Positions 1 through 13,734 of a stretch of 64,000 nt of DNA are shown here, piece after piece (the stretch's first letter is position 1; each line of letters begins with the position of its first letter). The notes beneath the pieces were generated by a model, which worked only from the letters and a program-made list of their open reading frames with translations, made no database searches and was not told where the DNA came from. A program made the translations under genes and the position numbers. Origin of the DNA: Enoplosus armatus (Eukaryota > Chordata > Actinopteri > Centrarchiformes > Enoplosidae); the NCBI RefSeq assembly GCF_043641665.1, contig NC_092194.1, positions 16,617,298-16,681,297 on the forward strand. The letters run 5' to 3'.

Positions 1-768
1 CTTGACCACGGCCCTTTAATTTAACACCTGTTGACAGTCTCTCGATCATTCATGACTTTCCGTCTGGTACCTCCGAAACTCGTGCGCACTGAAGATTTCT
101 GCTCATTAGAGCCTAATTTTGGTTGGGATGCCAACTCGCGCTGCTTTATTTCAGCACCATTGGGCCTATTAAAGGTAAGAGAAGGTCTGCAGAGAGCATT
201 ATATTTTTTGGACCATAAATGGCAACACGTTAATGCAAACATGGGATTTGCAGTTACTAGATCAAGACTCATTTGTCAGTTTTTAGGAACTCAGTGGGTC
301 TTGCCTCACCTCATTGTAGACTTGGCACGTAGTCAGAACAATCACAAGTCTAAAAGCATTTCCCACTGAGCAGCTACAGGCCTGCTTTCTTTTCTATTTC
401 TTGGCCTTTTTAAAGTTTACAGTAGGTGGACACATGGTGGACTGCTTCATCAGCTTTTGACTTGGACAAAAGATGGCTCATAAATCAGTCTTGTGCAACC
501 TTGACGACAACTTCTATGTCCAAGATCTGTTTACGGTTCCAAGCTGGGCTTTGAGGCTGGACTTCAGGACCAGACTCCATGGAGAATACTCTTCTTTTTC
601 ACGCGTCTGCCATGGTGACCAAAATGTTTCTGGCTTCTGTTTGAATGGCTGCTATTTTTGTGGTATCTTCCTTTGTCTTTTAAGTTTGAGTAAAAGACTG
701 TGTGTCAGTACTGTCTTCGGCCAACTGTGGAATATCTTTGTTATAACGCATCTTTCCTATAAAAGATA

Positions 769-1130
769 AGTTTGACATATTTGGAAAATCTTTTGCTGAA
801 TTATTTTCTTTCTTGCCGAGAATTAGATGAGAAGATTGACACCACACTCATGTCTGTGCATTAACTATGGAATGAGATGCAATTAGCTTAGCTTAGCATA
901 AAGACTGGAAGCAGGGAGGAAAAAGCTAGCCTGCCTCTGTCAAAAGCTCATGAATTTACACATTATGTCTCAATTGTTTAATCCGTACACACACACACAC
1001 ACACAAAAAGTTGTGGTTTTATTGGACGTCACAGTGACAACAAGACCCAGGAAGTTACGGTGGCTGCCGTTTGCCGAACGTAAACCACAACCAGTCATAT
1101 TTACATTTCTGTTTGTGTGTGTTTCTTTTC
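769..1130 (+). mobile_element. inverted-repeat teleost element, left part (same family as 41008-41451)
   Basis: The start of the copy shares CTTTCTTGCCGAGA, TTAGATGAGAAGATTGA and the AGCATAAAGACTGGAAGC block with the complete element at 41008-41451. The right inverted repeat is missing or unrecognisable. A short CA run (987-1005) sits inside. Confidence 0.55.
987..1005. repeat. (CA)n microsatellite
   Basis: About nine CA units, uninterrupted. Confidence 0.9.
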
Positions 1131-4100
1131 TAACCTTTGACCATGAGAGGCCTAACTCTTAAGTCATTGCAGATCCAGCCACTCCTTTCTGCCCTGCACT
1201 CACCACTTTCCCACCCACTTACTCGCCTATTCCCCATTCCCCCCAAATTGTCTAGTTTGCATCTGCCTGATTCTGGATAAATGTGCCTGTTTTTGGCTGT
1301 TTGATCCTTGCCTGCTTTTTGGCTTCAGTGAACGTGAAATTTTATCTTGCTAACTAACTGTCTTCATGTCATGCTTTTTGGGTTCAAGTTACTGTCTTTC
1401 CTGGGTCGTTACTGTTTACTCCACTGTACAGAGGTCTCCGGAGCAGGTCTGTAAATTGTTCCTGCAGAAAGCCACCAATCCGAGCGGCGTCCCTCATCCA
1501 CCGCTCCTAACAGGCACTTTTCATCACGCAGCGGTTTTCTTTTGATTCTTTTAAAAGCTTCATGGTTGGTTTCAATCTCAGCTGAAACTGCACTTAAATC
1601 CACACACACGGCAAGCAATCATGAACCAAAAAGCTTTGAATAGTTCCATTTTGATCCTGTTAATGCCATATAAATCCCACTTCAGATCAATCACAGGACT
1701 AATGATTCACAAAGTGCATGAAATGACATGCTCGTGTTCTCCTTCTCCTCATAAATCATGTTAAGGAACAGTGACCAGTGACGGACTGTAAATGGTACTC
1801 ACTTCATGGTCATTCAACAACTGAGGCAGTTTACTAGGATGATAAAAAAAAAGGAATATCATGCTTTATTAAGCTCATAACATCACAGAAATACAGTTTA
1901 TATCACAAATACTCAGTAGGATGGATGTATTTATAAGCACTTAGATAAACACATGAGGTCACGAATCCTTTTGTTTTGATTCTCATCATCAGTGAACAAA
2001 ATTGAAGGAGTATGGATGTATTCTCAACCTAACGAACCAGGTGTGTATGCAGTAACACCCATAATTAAAGCCATTAATGGTTCTTAAATCAATCACATTT
2101 TACCCCGAAGGAATGCTTACATCTACCAGATTTTCTAAATTCTCTTGTTTGATGTATCTAACGGTCTTTATTATCTGCTCTCTCACGCTTGCTGTTTATA
2201 GAATTTTAGTGTGTTAAAAAGACTGAATGCTGGTATTTGGAAAATAGCCACTGTACAGTATGCTGTGTGCAACTGGAGAATTCACCCAGTGAATGGGAAA
2301 AAAATAGATCTCATGATATTTATACCTAAACGCTGCCAGAAAACCAATCCGACAGAATCTGTGCAACGCCAGTGGATGTCAAATTGCAGTCAGAGAGCCA
2401 TTAATCATCCGGTGTGCATGTCTGTTTGTCTGTGTTTCCACAAACCCTCATAAAGTTGGTTAAACAACTGAGAAATATTATACTGTAGAGAGTTGGCCAG
2501 AGATGGAGGAGTGCAACAGCCCAAATGAAAGGTAAAGGTTTCATTATATAAAAAAGATCTTATGTTGCTGTTTTTTACTGACTTATAAAGTGGAGCGAGA
2601 CTCTCTGGGTGATGTGTAAACTGAAGTTGAAGACATTAATGCAAACACTGGTACAAATCTCATTTCAAATCCATAAACAATGATCAACATGGCAGTTTTT
2701 ATGTAACTGTAATCCTGATTAAATACACACAGTTTCAAAGAATTTGTGGAAACTTGAAACTTCACTGTTTATTTTGTTTGCTGTTGCTGCTTCCAGATTT
2801 ATTTCTACAAGTATGGCGCGTGGCCACCTTTTGTGGTCCTATGTTTACAATTGCTCTTGTTCTCTTCAGCCTGTTAAATATGACGGCAAAAACCAGTAAA
2901 TCAAGGGAGGGTATGAACTGATTTAATGCAGTAATTTGAAACACACATAGTTGTGCATTAAATATTCTACAACCAAAACCGTCTGCGAGTCCCAGAGTGT
3001 GTTTACTCTGTTGTCATGGCTCAGGCTTTGAGTCGGTGGCCTGACAGTACGCAGACCAGTACGGCTGACCTCCAGAAAACCATTCCCCTCTATTTTGAGG
3101 GGACTCTATTTCATTCAGCCTCATCTGGATAAAGATAGCCCCATTTCCAAATCGGTGCTGTAGATTTTTGTAATTGCCCTGTGTGATGTGGTCCACTTCT
3201 GGCAGCTCAGCGAGACCCCTGTGTGAGCTGCATCTCAGCGAGGGATCTGGATGTTGCATTGAACAGAGCACCAGATACTGAGTGTGTTTTGAAGTGGGCA
3301 TAGATGTAAATGGATTCTGACAAACCTTAACATGCAAATGGATCCATCGTGGTATGTTTTTGGCCTTTAATTGTCCAGGAAAGTTTGACTGTGGATGTGA
3401 TGACTTAATCATACATATTTACTTCTGGGAGCTGATCTTTTTGACCCACTGTTTTCTATTTGAGCTGCTGCACTGGAAGAATTGGTGATACAATACCTTG
3501 CTTAAGGGCACATTGTTGATTATTGTTGGGAGAAAATAGTGTTACTTTTCCTGTCCAGAGTCAGCCTTGTAAATGGCAGATTTTGTCCCTGTTACGACAC
3601 ACAGTAAAACAGTTTAAAAAAAACATTCTTTCCACTCCCAAATCTGTAAAGCCAGAAAACTAATTTAGGTAGTTTATAATATGCCTTGGCTTTAGATGTG
3701 ACGCGAGCATAGTTAGCCGGACATGCTAAAGTTTGCAGCTTATTTGAGAGCAAATAAACACACTGTTTCAGTTCCATTCTTTACATTTGCTCTTGTATTT
3801 TGGGGTTTGGAAAGGTTTAAAATAAAGACACCACACTCCAAACTCTTTATTTCACTATTTTACTACAACCCCACGCTTCAGCATGCGGGGAAATCCAAAT
3901 CTTGGCAGCATTAAAAATGTCATGCTGCTTCCCAGCTACAACACACAGTAAAACAGCATATAAAACATGCATATGTATAACATGACAGTTATAGATGAAC
4001 TGATCAGCCACGCTAATCACACACCCTCTAAAAGATGTTTTCCTAAATATTGGAGAGTGTAATCTTCAGGGAAAACCACTTTCTTTCCTGTTGGAGGGAA

Positions 4101-7100
4101 CCATAAAATCTGGTTTTCCTTGATAAATTTTTTCTGGTACCCAATAAAATAAAGGTTCTTGTGGCAGGGGGATTTCTGAGCCACATTTCTGGCAACGCTA
4201 CCAAGCCTGTCCAACCACAGACCAGTGAACAATCAAGTAAATAACATGTTACTCCTGAGGAGTATGAATCTTCAGACATGATTGCATCTGGAGTAGGGTA
4301 CATTTGTGTCTCATCTCTCCTTCCCACACTTCCTCCACCACTGAGAATATAATGAAGTCATTTTTCAATTTCCCCTTGAAGATATGTTTTAACAGTAAAA
4401 GTAAAGTGAGAGATGTTCGAAATAACTTGGAATGCTGCTCGTCTGAGAAACCCGGGTGTCCTTGGCAACCGCCTCCCCATAACACAAACAGGCTTCGATT
4501 CCCTCGCCAGGCAAATAAAAGGCAAACGCAGAGAAAATGTTTTCCCAAGTGATTGGCTCTTGAGGGTCCCTGTGGTGGGCTTTCACTATGTGGGAACGCT
4601 CTGTGACCACTGAAGACGACTGTGAAGTAATATCAGAGCAGCAGCTGGGGTCTTTGCAGGCTAAGTGTGCAGAATTGAGATCCTGTCGGTGCCCACTTTG
4701 ATTTGCTCTGGTTCATGCCCCATCTGGTGTGTCCTGTATTCGCAGTTCAACTTCGGCATGAAGCGTAGATGTAAAAGAGCAGACTTCTAAGTTAAAAAAC
4801 AGGCAAAAACACCAGGAACTGAACTGAAGCTTTTTTTTGTGCAAGGAAATGTTATCTAAAATGATTACTGCAACTATTGTTCATAATTTCCCATTTCTCA
4901 AAAGAGGATAAAACAGTTTTTGGACATATTTATTGAAACTGTGTCTAAACTTAAATCCTCTGGGTGGGCTTTTCCAATAAAGTATTTGACTGACATGACG
5001 CACTATCATCATCAACATCAATCTCTGCTTATTGTGATGCAGATTTCTTTGAATTCAAGTTCAGCTTTCTCGTCGTCTCTCATTGTCTCCCTATCATCTC
5101 CCCCTATTGACATTCCAGTGATCTCTCATCCTCCTTCACAAGTGACTCCTCCTCACTTGTTTTTCTATCTCAGTCTGGCAGCGTGCACACCAGGGTCCAG
5201 TGTACACAGAGAGGCTTTGCGCATCGACCGTATACTCAACAATGAGGGAAGCAGCTGCGACGTCAGCATGTGTGGCCTTGGATTCAGACAGATACCCTCT
5301 CTGCCTGACATGCAGCAGTCCTACTGTATATTAATTTAAAATATAAAAATGCACAACATGTTTAAAGCTACCAGGCAAACCAGAAGGTAAATGAACACAG
5401 TAGCAGCTAAACGCCTCTTTGTTCCTCTTGTGCAACTGTTAACCATTTTCTGAGCATGTTTGTGCGCACAGTGGCTCCAGGCCTGGTATTAGGTCATTGT
5501 TTTTATATCTGAGCTCAATTAAAGATAAGAGTTAGGTGGCGTTTTTCATGACTGCGGCTGCATTCACAGACATTCAATCATGCATACCTCTGGATTACTT
5601 AATGGACTGCTTTCTCACTCAATGGACAGTTTTCATCCGTATTTGTGGATTAGAAATCACCTTCTATCTCATGTAAAGTGTTTTGTGGATTAAGGGTCAC
5701 ACATATCATATTCATATCAAGTTGGTGCACAGATTTACGAGTTGGCTTCTTGATTGTGCCTATTTACACATCCAGCAGACACAGAGCAACATTAACGTTA
5801 ATTTGGAGTCATGTTTGTGTCGACTCAGTGAGTCCAATAAAGTTGTGGGGCGTAAAAAACAAAACAACGAGCTAAAAGAGGCTAAAAATCTCCGTAGAGC
5901 TGAGGGGAGCTGCAGAATTGGTGATAATTATTTGTGGGGTCATCACTCCGATCGGCATCTTTCACATTATTCATAGTAATTTGACTCATGTTATATGTTA
6001 ATATTGATTAGTGCAGCTTGAATTGTTATCCTTCCCCAGACTAGAAACTTGAAACTTGGCTTATCTTTTAAAGAGCAACTTTATCATTATCAATCACCTA
6101 TTTGTTTATATCCTAATTATCGTTGTTGTCTATTAAAAGGACTCTATGTTGATGAGAATCTGGTTTGAGAAGGTACTGAAGGGCTATAACTGTGATTCAC
6201 TGAATTCTACTAAGATGTGAACGGACTTCTGACCCTACAGACAACGTTGAGAGCCAAAAACATTTTACTTGTCTCGGAGGTATTTCCTCCGCCGTTGCTC
6301 AACCCCTTTTTTTTTCAATGAACAGTTCATACAAGGACGACGGATCTGAGTGCAGCAGCCCACCTACGACCCTGGGATTGAATCCCACCAGAACTTTCTG
6401 TGCTGTCTCCCCCCTGCTTTAGCACCCTCTCAGCTTTCCAACTAGCTTAACAGATTAGACAAAATGCTAAAAGGTGAATGGACTGCCAACTTTCCTTTTG
6501 AAAAAACATGGCAAACGAGGCCACTACATTTTCCAAATTAACTTCCATTCTTTCCATCATTCACCTTTCAATAACCAATGAATAACCCTCCTGTAGATCC
6601 CGTAGGCATGCACACTGAATTAAAAATGCACAGTGGAAACCTGCAGTAAAGAGCAGAAAAACAGGAAAGGGTGACAAAAGAGGGAAAAGACTTGATGTGA
6701 TGATGAGGAGACCGCTGTTCCATGTGCTCGGTTTAACAGCTGCTTCCTGCCTGTCTGAGGGGTGTGGCAGAACATTATGTAACTGATCTGACATCAGTAA
6801 ACACGTGAAAGCACATTTTCAGAAGTGAGGCCCGCAGTACATCTGACTTTAGTTCAGCCAGAGCTTCAAAAGCATCAGAATTAACTCTTCTGCTGCAATA
6901 ATGTTTTTATAATCTCACTTTTAGTTTTATCTGTCCTGTTTTTCCCAATCAGGTCCTCTTCTACAGACCAGATGAATGACAGCAGAAAGCCCCGCCGTTG
7001 CTCTTGGATTTGCAATCAAAGGGACTGTCTTTGTATACTGTGTTAACTTATCTATGGTATGTTTTGGCTGCCTCAACCAGGGGTGAGCCAAAACAAAGCT

Positions 7101-8689
7101 TATCCCGACTGTCACCGGCCCCCAATTACCCCTCTTATGTAGCATCACAGCTCTGACACAGATAGTGAAGGTGTGAGATAACCTGGAAAAGCAGCTGTTC
7201 TCTTTGAGTTACCGATATCTGTGAAAAATAAAAGAGCTCCCTCTACCAAAAGCATGATAAAAATCCTTTCATCGTGGGCTGGGCAGGCCCTGTGGGACCA
7301 GTGGGCGAGAGGGATACAGAGGATTCAGAGCGTAGGAGACAAGAGGGAGGGAAGGTCTTGGCTTCGGGCCCGGACAGCGGCAGCTTGCCATGGTTTCATG
7401 TCTCTCCGCTGCTGTTCTCGTCAATGTGACAGCAGACGGCCCACCTGTGCTGAGTGATTGTTCATGTGGGGTAGACAGAGAGAGAGAGTTTTAGTTTGGG
7501 CTGTCGGGGTAGCAAGGAGCTTCTGGGGTTCAACTTTTCTACCTTTTTTTAAAAAAAGAAAATTATATTTTCCTCACATTTTAAATGCGGGTCCATCTGG
7601 CTGTGTTCAGGGGGGCCCAAGCTGCTGCAGCCTCGGGGAGGATGTTATGAGCAGGAGGAGGGAGAGGCTGACTGGCTGTTCTGTGATTAAACTCTCACAT
7701 CTGCTCCTCTACGATAACATCCCCGACTATAGATGCAGATAACTGCGATATATGATGTAAAAAAAAGGAGAGTGCTGGAGTGCTGGAGTCTGTAGGTTTG
7801 GAAAACACCATCAGAGACGGTGGAAGGATGTGGATACAGATGGCATTGTCACTGTGACGAGGAGGACAATGCTTATAAAGCCCCTGACGCCATTTACTAA
7901 TACGCAGGATCTGATGTAACTGTACTGTTAAACCTAAAACCAGGCTTGTGACGGCACATGTGTGATTTATGTTATTAAGATGGGCTCCTCCCATCAGATG
8001 TTTAGCTGAATTAGACTCTCTGCTGGAGCGACCGCTATTGGAAAAAAAATCATAATCACAACTGCAATGTAAATTTCTTATGATTAGCTAGTCCCTTATA
8101 ATCACTGCAGATCAATAAGCGTTCCAAAAACGTGTAATCTAATAAACCAGCAGGCGCCTCAATAATTCATTCAGCCTGGTTAACTTGAATGGGAAACAAA
8201 ACTGTGATTCCCTGGCAGCCTGTCACCCACCTGACTGGGCCTGAAGTTAAGCTAACATGGGCGAGATCCAGAGTACAGAGAGCTCTGTACAGCTGCTTTA
8301 CAGCGTCACAGTCAGACTGACACATGATGACTTGGATGTTGTCGCATGGTTGCACCCTGAAAGGCCTCTCAGTCAGCTTCTTACTATGAGAGACGGGATC
8401 CTGCATGAACATTTTTAGAACAAATTTAAAACTGTTTATTTCCATTGAGAGATATCCGAGCTCCTTTAACTGGTTTAAAGTGGGCAGGACTCATTTGGGA
8501 AAAAAGGTGATATTATAAGCAATATTTGAGTACATTTCTTTTTTTTATGACAGTTGGTGTGTTGTTTGCTCGTGTTGCCAAGCTACACCAAGTCAAATGT
8601 GATCAAACCGCACCCACACAGTCCTGTGTTTTTGTGTGAAATGCTGCGATCTTGCCATATCGAAGACAACTCAGGAGGCACCTGAAGTT

Positions 8690-8975
8690 GCTTGACGTCC
8701 TCCCGCATCCGTATTCTTCATATATGTTACAATCTATTTGTAATTGTGTCATCATGATTGTCCATACTGTAATTTTATTATGTTGGTCTATTCTATTGTA
8801 TGTCTGTTCGTCCTGGGAGAAGGATCCCTCCTCTGTTTCTTCCATTATTTCCCTGTTAAAAGGATCGAGGGTCTAAGGACAGAGGGTGTCGTATGCTGTA
8901 CAGATTGTAAAGACCCCTGAGGCAAATTTGTGATTTGTGACATTGGGACTATAAATAAATCGACTTGACTTGCCT
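8690..8975 (+). mobile_element. 3' end of a teleost non-LTR retroposon (likely)
   Basis: The block containing CTGGGAGAAGGATCCCTCCT, GGGTCTAAGGACAGAGGG and CTGAGGCAAATTTGTGATTT is one I recognise as very common in teleost genomes, ending in an AATAAA-like stretch and a short GACTT repeat tail. Such a tail is typical of LINE 3' ends. The family name is uncertain. Confidence 0.55.
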
Positions 8976-9884
8976 GAGAAACTCTAAAATGGCAGTGCAT
9001 GAAAACAAACTTCCATATCATCAGCCAAAGACATTTGTTTAATGTCAATAAACCCAGATTTAATGAAAATGGCATTATATTGTCAACGCACAGTATTTTA
9101 ATCGTCACACGACCAACTCTGTAATCATACAACTATCTTGACGAAGTCGTTAACATGGGAATCTTTCCGTGAACGCTGCTTAACTCTGTATAAATGACAC
9201 CTGAGGATGACCCCCCCCCCATGCCAATTCAAACTTTAAATGCTACATATTTGTGATATAAATATATAATTAATATTTTACCTCCTCAACCTCACTCTGG
9301 CAAAGGAACCCATAAATGTTCCTTTGTAGTTTGCTCCTAATCTTCGCAACAAAGCCAAGCTTGAAAGCAAACCACTTTCATCATGGGAAGTCGCTCCTTT
9401 ATGTTCGCTGAGACTGGCCTGCCAGGGAAAGTGACAAAGTGATCCCCTGAGTCTTGTCCCGGTTCCAGTAAAGTGACCAATGCACTCGCTCGCTTCCAAT
9501 ACGGCGGCTTTGGTCACTCCACTGAAGCTTTCGGACATCTGGTAGATGGGTTGAGTCCATGGAACGTTCACAGCCCACAGTATGCGAGTTCTATTTAGGG
9601 AATAACTGTAGATGGTGGAAATATTGTTTTATGATGTGAGACAAAGTCTCGCTCCTCTCAGTGAAGAGGAAATGGTCCAAAGGAAAAGAAAGACATGGGG
9701 AGGAATTGATATCCCCTTATTGGAAAAGCAGTTATGAAAGACATTATATAAAGAGCAGATATTTCCATATCTCACACCTCCAATGCAGAATCACTTTATT
9801 TGCTGAGAGTTACAGTCCCTCCTCATCTTCAAGCTACATTTTTTCCTTCTCAGATTGTTTAATTAAAAAAAAAAGGCTATCTAT

Positions 9885-10135
9885 AGCGTGCTAACATGCT
9901 CACACTTACAATGTTAATATGCTAATGTTTACCATGACCGCCATCTTAGTTTAGCGTGTTAGCATACAAACATTTGCTAATTAGCACTAAACAACGTATG
10001 ATGGGAATGTAATTTTTTGTCTTTACAATTCATCCTTTGGGGGACATGAATGCCCTTAAATTATCAAAATATTTAAGTTTGGACCAAAGTGATGGACCGA
10101 CAATCAACCGACAACCACGTGGCTTAGTGTGGCTA
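9885..10135. repeat. dispersed teleost repeat rich in GCTAACATGCT
   Basis: Clusters of GTGCTAACATGCTCAC, GTTAATATGCTAATG and GTTAGCATACAAAC, then a block about a missing-base measurement ending GACCAAAGTGATGGACCGA. I recognise this as a recurrent fish repeat. It is old and has no coding capacity. Confidence 0.5.
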
Positions 10136-12234
10136 AGTCCAAAAACACTAAAATCACATATAAAATAAATATTTTTTTCTTTCTTGGGGGTATTTGTGAG
10201 GTCTCTGTTACTGAGTTTAAATTTAATGTCCGCAAAAACATAACTTCACTCCAGCGCCATGAGAAAAGAAAAGCCCAAATCCCAACTCATCTCCTTGCTA
10301 GCCTTTAGCTTTTGTAACTCTTCTTCAGTCAAATGCAACATACTTGCATGTAAAAATGGACAGAAACTTTAAGAAATATGTTTCAGGTTTTCAGAAAGAC
10401 AAATGACAGAAATATGAGAAAACCAACTGCGATACAGAAGCTAAAGGCAAACTAGGACAAGAGATAAGGTCGGTATCTTAATAGCACTGATACAGACTTA
10501 ACATACGATGTGGGAGACAATCATTAATACATTCAGTATGCTGAAAACTAAGTGGACCCGAGTGAAGCGGCTGACTCTTCATTCCTGAGGCCAACACTTC
10601 CTGCAGGTGCTGACAACTGTATTCTCTCTAAGTCCTGTGTGTCTAATTTTGCCTGCAACAGATGGTTTCATTTGGCAGTCTCCATCACAAAGCCACAGTC
10701 AGTCCAAGGTGTGTGCGAGTCTGTCGTGACTGATGTGAAAACAACAAAGAGTTCACATGTGACGGCATATATGCTGACATCTGTTTGGTATCCAGGCAAC
10801 GATACAGTTTCCCGGGTGTGGTCCAGTACAACGGTAAAAAGATGTTTCCACAGCGAAATTAAAAGTGACCAAATGTGGGAAAAATGGCATTTCACATTTT
10901 GATTTTATGACTAAAATTATGACATAATGTGCAACTGTGAAGCCTGCGTATGCAATGCTACCGTACCTGTTTTACCCTGAAACTTAACACGTTTTAAAAG
11001 TAACGTAATACTGAAAGTGTGCAGTAGGGCAGAGCCATTCTTCCTGCTGTCAGTCATCATGTCTGGATGTGTGTGTGTGTGTGTGTGTGAAGTGAGAAAC
11101 AGTGAGCTAAGTGTTGCCTCACTGTGCTAACTGAGCTAACACCCGCCAGTCATTTCAAACACACAGTTATTCTTTTAGGAGTGTCGCTTTCAACCTCAAA
11201 CAAAGCAAGCTCGTCCCATTTCAAAGACCCTTCACTGTTGTATGCTAATGTTACCCTCTCTGCTGTGCATTGCATCTGCTTACTGGAGGTGGACAAAATA
11301 CCAGGAACACCTAAAAAAAAAAAAGTGCACTTTATTTTGCTTCCTATTGTGTCATATAGGAACTGATATATGACTGTGAATTTATATGAAGGTCCACAAG
11401 GACTATGTCATTTTCTACAGGCAAATCAAAAACAGCGATTTATTAAAATTATTTTCTGGTTTATGATCAAAAGTTTTTAGTAAGTAAATCCCTATAAATC
11501 ATAACAAAAACAAACACACGGTTGTTTCATCAAAACATCATTGGATATTATCAAGAAACCATGGGATCCAAAAAATAAATCATGACCAAGACAAGCATTA
11601 GCTAATGTGGGCGTATTACATTATATTGTAGGGTTGTTTGAGTCCAACCTCTGAGTATATACCATCACATGTATTTCTCTCCCTCTGATATCTGTTGACA
11701 ATAACAAATAGATTACATCCAGCTATGAAATAGCAGTTTATATCTGACTAAAAGAGTTAGGAACACCTCATAGAACTTTAAAGCTTTCCCACATGCAGCA
11801 CAGATTATATAATTGTGCTTTTCTGCCTCATAAAACACGCTGCGTTACAGTTATGACAGTCAAGATTGACCTGAGACGAATGAGCCATGTGATTCATTCA
11901 GGGAAAGCTTGCAGAGCACGCTTGCTCTGCTTTTGAAATGATGTTTCACGTTCTTTGCTGTGTACTGTTGACCAGAGTGACTACAAAGTTGCTCCCAGTA
12001 TTATTTGTACGAGAGCTTCCCCTGCTTTTGCTGGCGGCCTTTCAATCACATGACTGTAATCTGAAGTACTTTATAGTATTCACAGGTCAGACTGGGAGTG
12101 AATTGAAGACAAGTACATGTAAAAACAAACACATAGTCTTCAGTACGGCTCAGTTAATGCTTGATTTTTTACTTTCTGTCATGTCAAATTTAAACTAATA
12201 ACTGATAATTAGACAACAAAACCACAAAACTCAC

Positions 12235-13666
12235 ACAACATGTAGTGTTCGTTTATTGAAATTCATGAACAGAAAAGGGAGTTTAAAATCAGTCGAACAA
12301 TAATTGTAATAACACAGATGAAGAGTTCCCGAAATATTTATTTGAGGGATTAAAAAGACGAATGCAGCAGGGCTGAAGTGCTGCGTTTCAGTTCTACAGT
12401 GAGCCCTGCAGTGTCTATGAACAGGTAATAAAACAAACACAGTAACAGTCATACAATAATACTAGGATGCACATTCTTACAGAATGACTTGTCTGCAGTG
12501 CCTTTGTTTCTACGAGCTAAGCTACTGTTTCTGCTAACGGCAAAAAAAAAATAAAATACAATACAATACTTAAAAATATCGTGCGTCATCTCTTGGAAAA
12601 TAACAGCAGGGTTATTTATTTGAAAATAACAATAAAAATCTTGATCGTAGAGATTTATACAGCTTACATTGCCTCGTTTTACCTCCTTCATAATCAGTCC
12701 CATAAAAGGGTAGTAGTACAATGTCTAATGGAATTTAAAGGCCTTGAATTAAAGTAATAAATACATGTTTCTCTCCCCGCTTCCCAAAACTTCAGCCACA
12801 TTCTGCCACACTTTAAAAATGGTATTAAGTATAACAACTGGGACAAAACGTTTGTGTTATTTATTTGCAAATCATAGCTTATTATTTATATTGACATAAA
12901 ACAGGTTATTAACGTATTCTCAAAAGTAAAATAAACTCATGTTGACTCAATACAGCCTCGTGGATGTTGAAAATCATGTAACAGTCGCCTGAGAGATCCA
13001 CTTTCCCGCTATTTTGTAAAACAGAATCTCACTTTTTTCACATAAGGAATGTTGTCAGGCAGCCAAACTGTAAATATGGCATTTATAAAATACAGATTTA
13101 TTGGCACGGTGCTGCCGAGCACCACCTGTGCGTGGTGCAGCCTCCGAGGTGAAATTCCTCTGGCTGTCAACACGCCACTGTCAACGCTCTGCACCTCCAC
13201 CTGAGAATCACTTTCTATCCAATGTTTTCTTTAAACATACGTCATCTCATCCTCAATCACACTGCGGTCAGGGTACAAAATTGAAATATAACACCTTCTT
13301 ATTTTTCTGTGGTGACGTTTAATGCGTTCACATACATTTATGATTGTGTAAACATGGCAAAAACATGATTTGAATGGTGTGTAATAACCTTTAGCAATCA
13401 TGTGGGGATGCTGGATGTGGCTGTGCTGAGGGCTCTCCTCCAGCAAATACATATAACACATGTCTCGGCAATTCAAAATCATTCCTCATGGTGCTAAATC
13501 TGCCGGGAACGGATCAGAATAAAGGAGAAAAGGATCTGGAGCAGGAGGTTGGTTGTCTCAGGTATGAACGCACAGGTGGGGGAAGAGAAAAAAGGTTACA
13601 AATAATACTGTGGTTGATGGTCAGTGTTGTGTAGAGAAGAGGGATGAGGCTGAGGGGGACAAAGGT
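12235..13666 (-). other. crip2: crip2 3' untranslated region (approximate)
   Basis: About 1.4 kb of AT-rich sequence follows the stop codon with no reading frame of interest. Several AATAAA hexamers occur on the minus strand (plus-strand TTTATT at 12860, 12615, 12337 and 12252), so shorter isoforms are possible. The distal one is the best-supported end. The 3' end is inferred, not observed. Confidence 0.6.
12252..12257 (-). terminator. crip2: poly(A) signal of crip2
   Basis: AATAAA on the minus strand. A GU-rich stretch (minus strand, about 12241 down to 12212) follows, as expected for a cleavage-stimulation downstream element. Cleavage would fall near 12235. Confidence 0.6.
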
Positions 13667-13734
13667 TCAAGGCTCGGTCACTGCACTGGGCTCCTTGTCA
13701 TAGATGTAGCTGCCCACACCACCAGTGTTCACGC
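13667..13734 (-). CDS. crip2: crip2 coding exon 8 (C-terminus and stop)
   Basis: Encodes the glycine-rich tail with GSYIYDKEP and ends VTEP followed by TGA at 13667-13669. The acceptor is CCAG. The tail resembles the end of human CRIP2, which also has GSYIYD. Confidence 0.95.

Larger units (their letters stand above)
1..12230. other. intergenic DNA downstream of crip2
   Basis: No exon of a recognisable protein was found on either strand. Open frames are short and have no family features. The stretch holds old interspersed repeats near 770-1130, 8690-8975 and 9885-10135, and short CA/TG runs. No crip1-like single LIM gene is present, although CRIP1 follows CRIP2 in human. Confidence 0.7.

Noticed and set aside
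3590..3960. ACACACAGTAAAACAG occurring twice 350 bp apart
   Set aside because: Only about 16-18 bp shared; not enough to call a repeat element.
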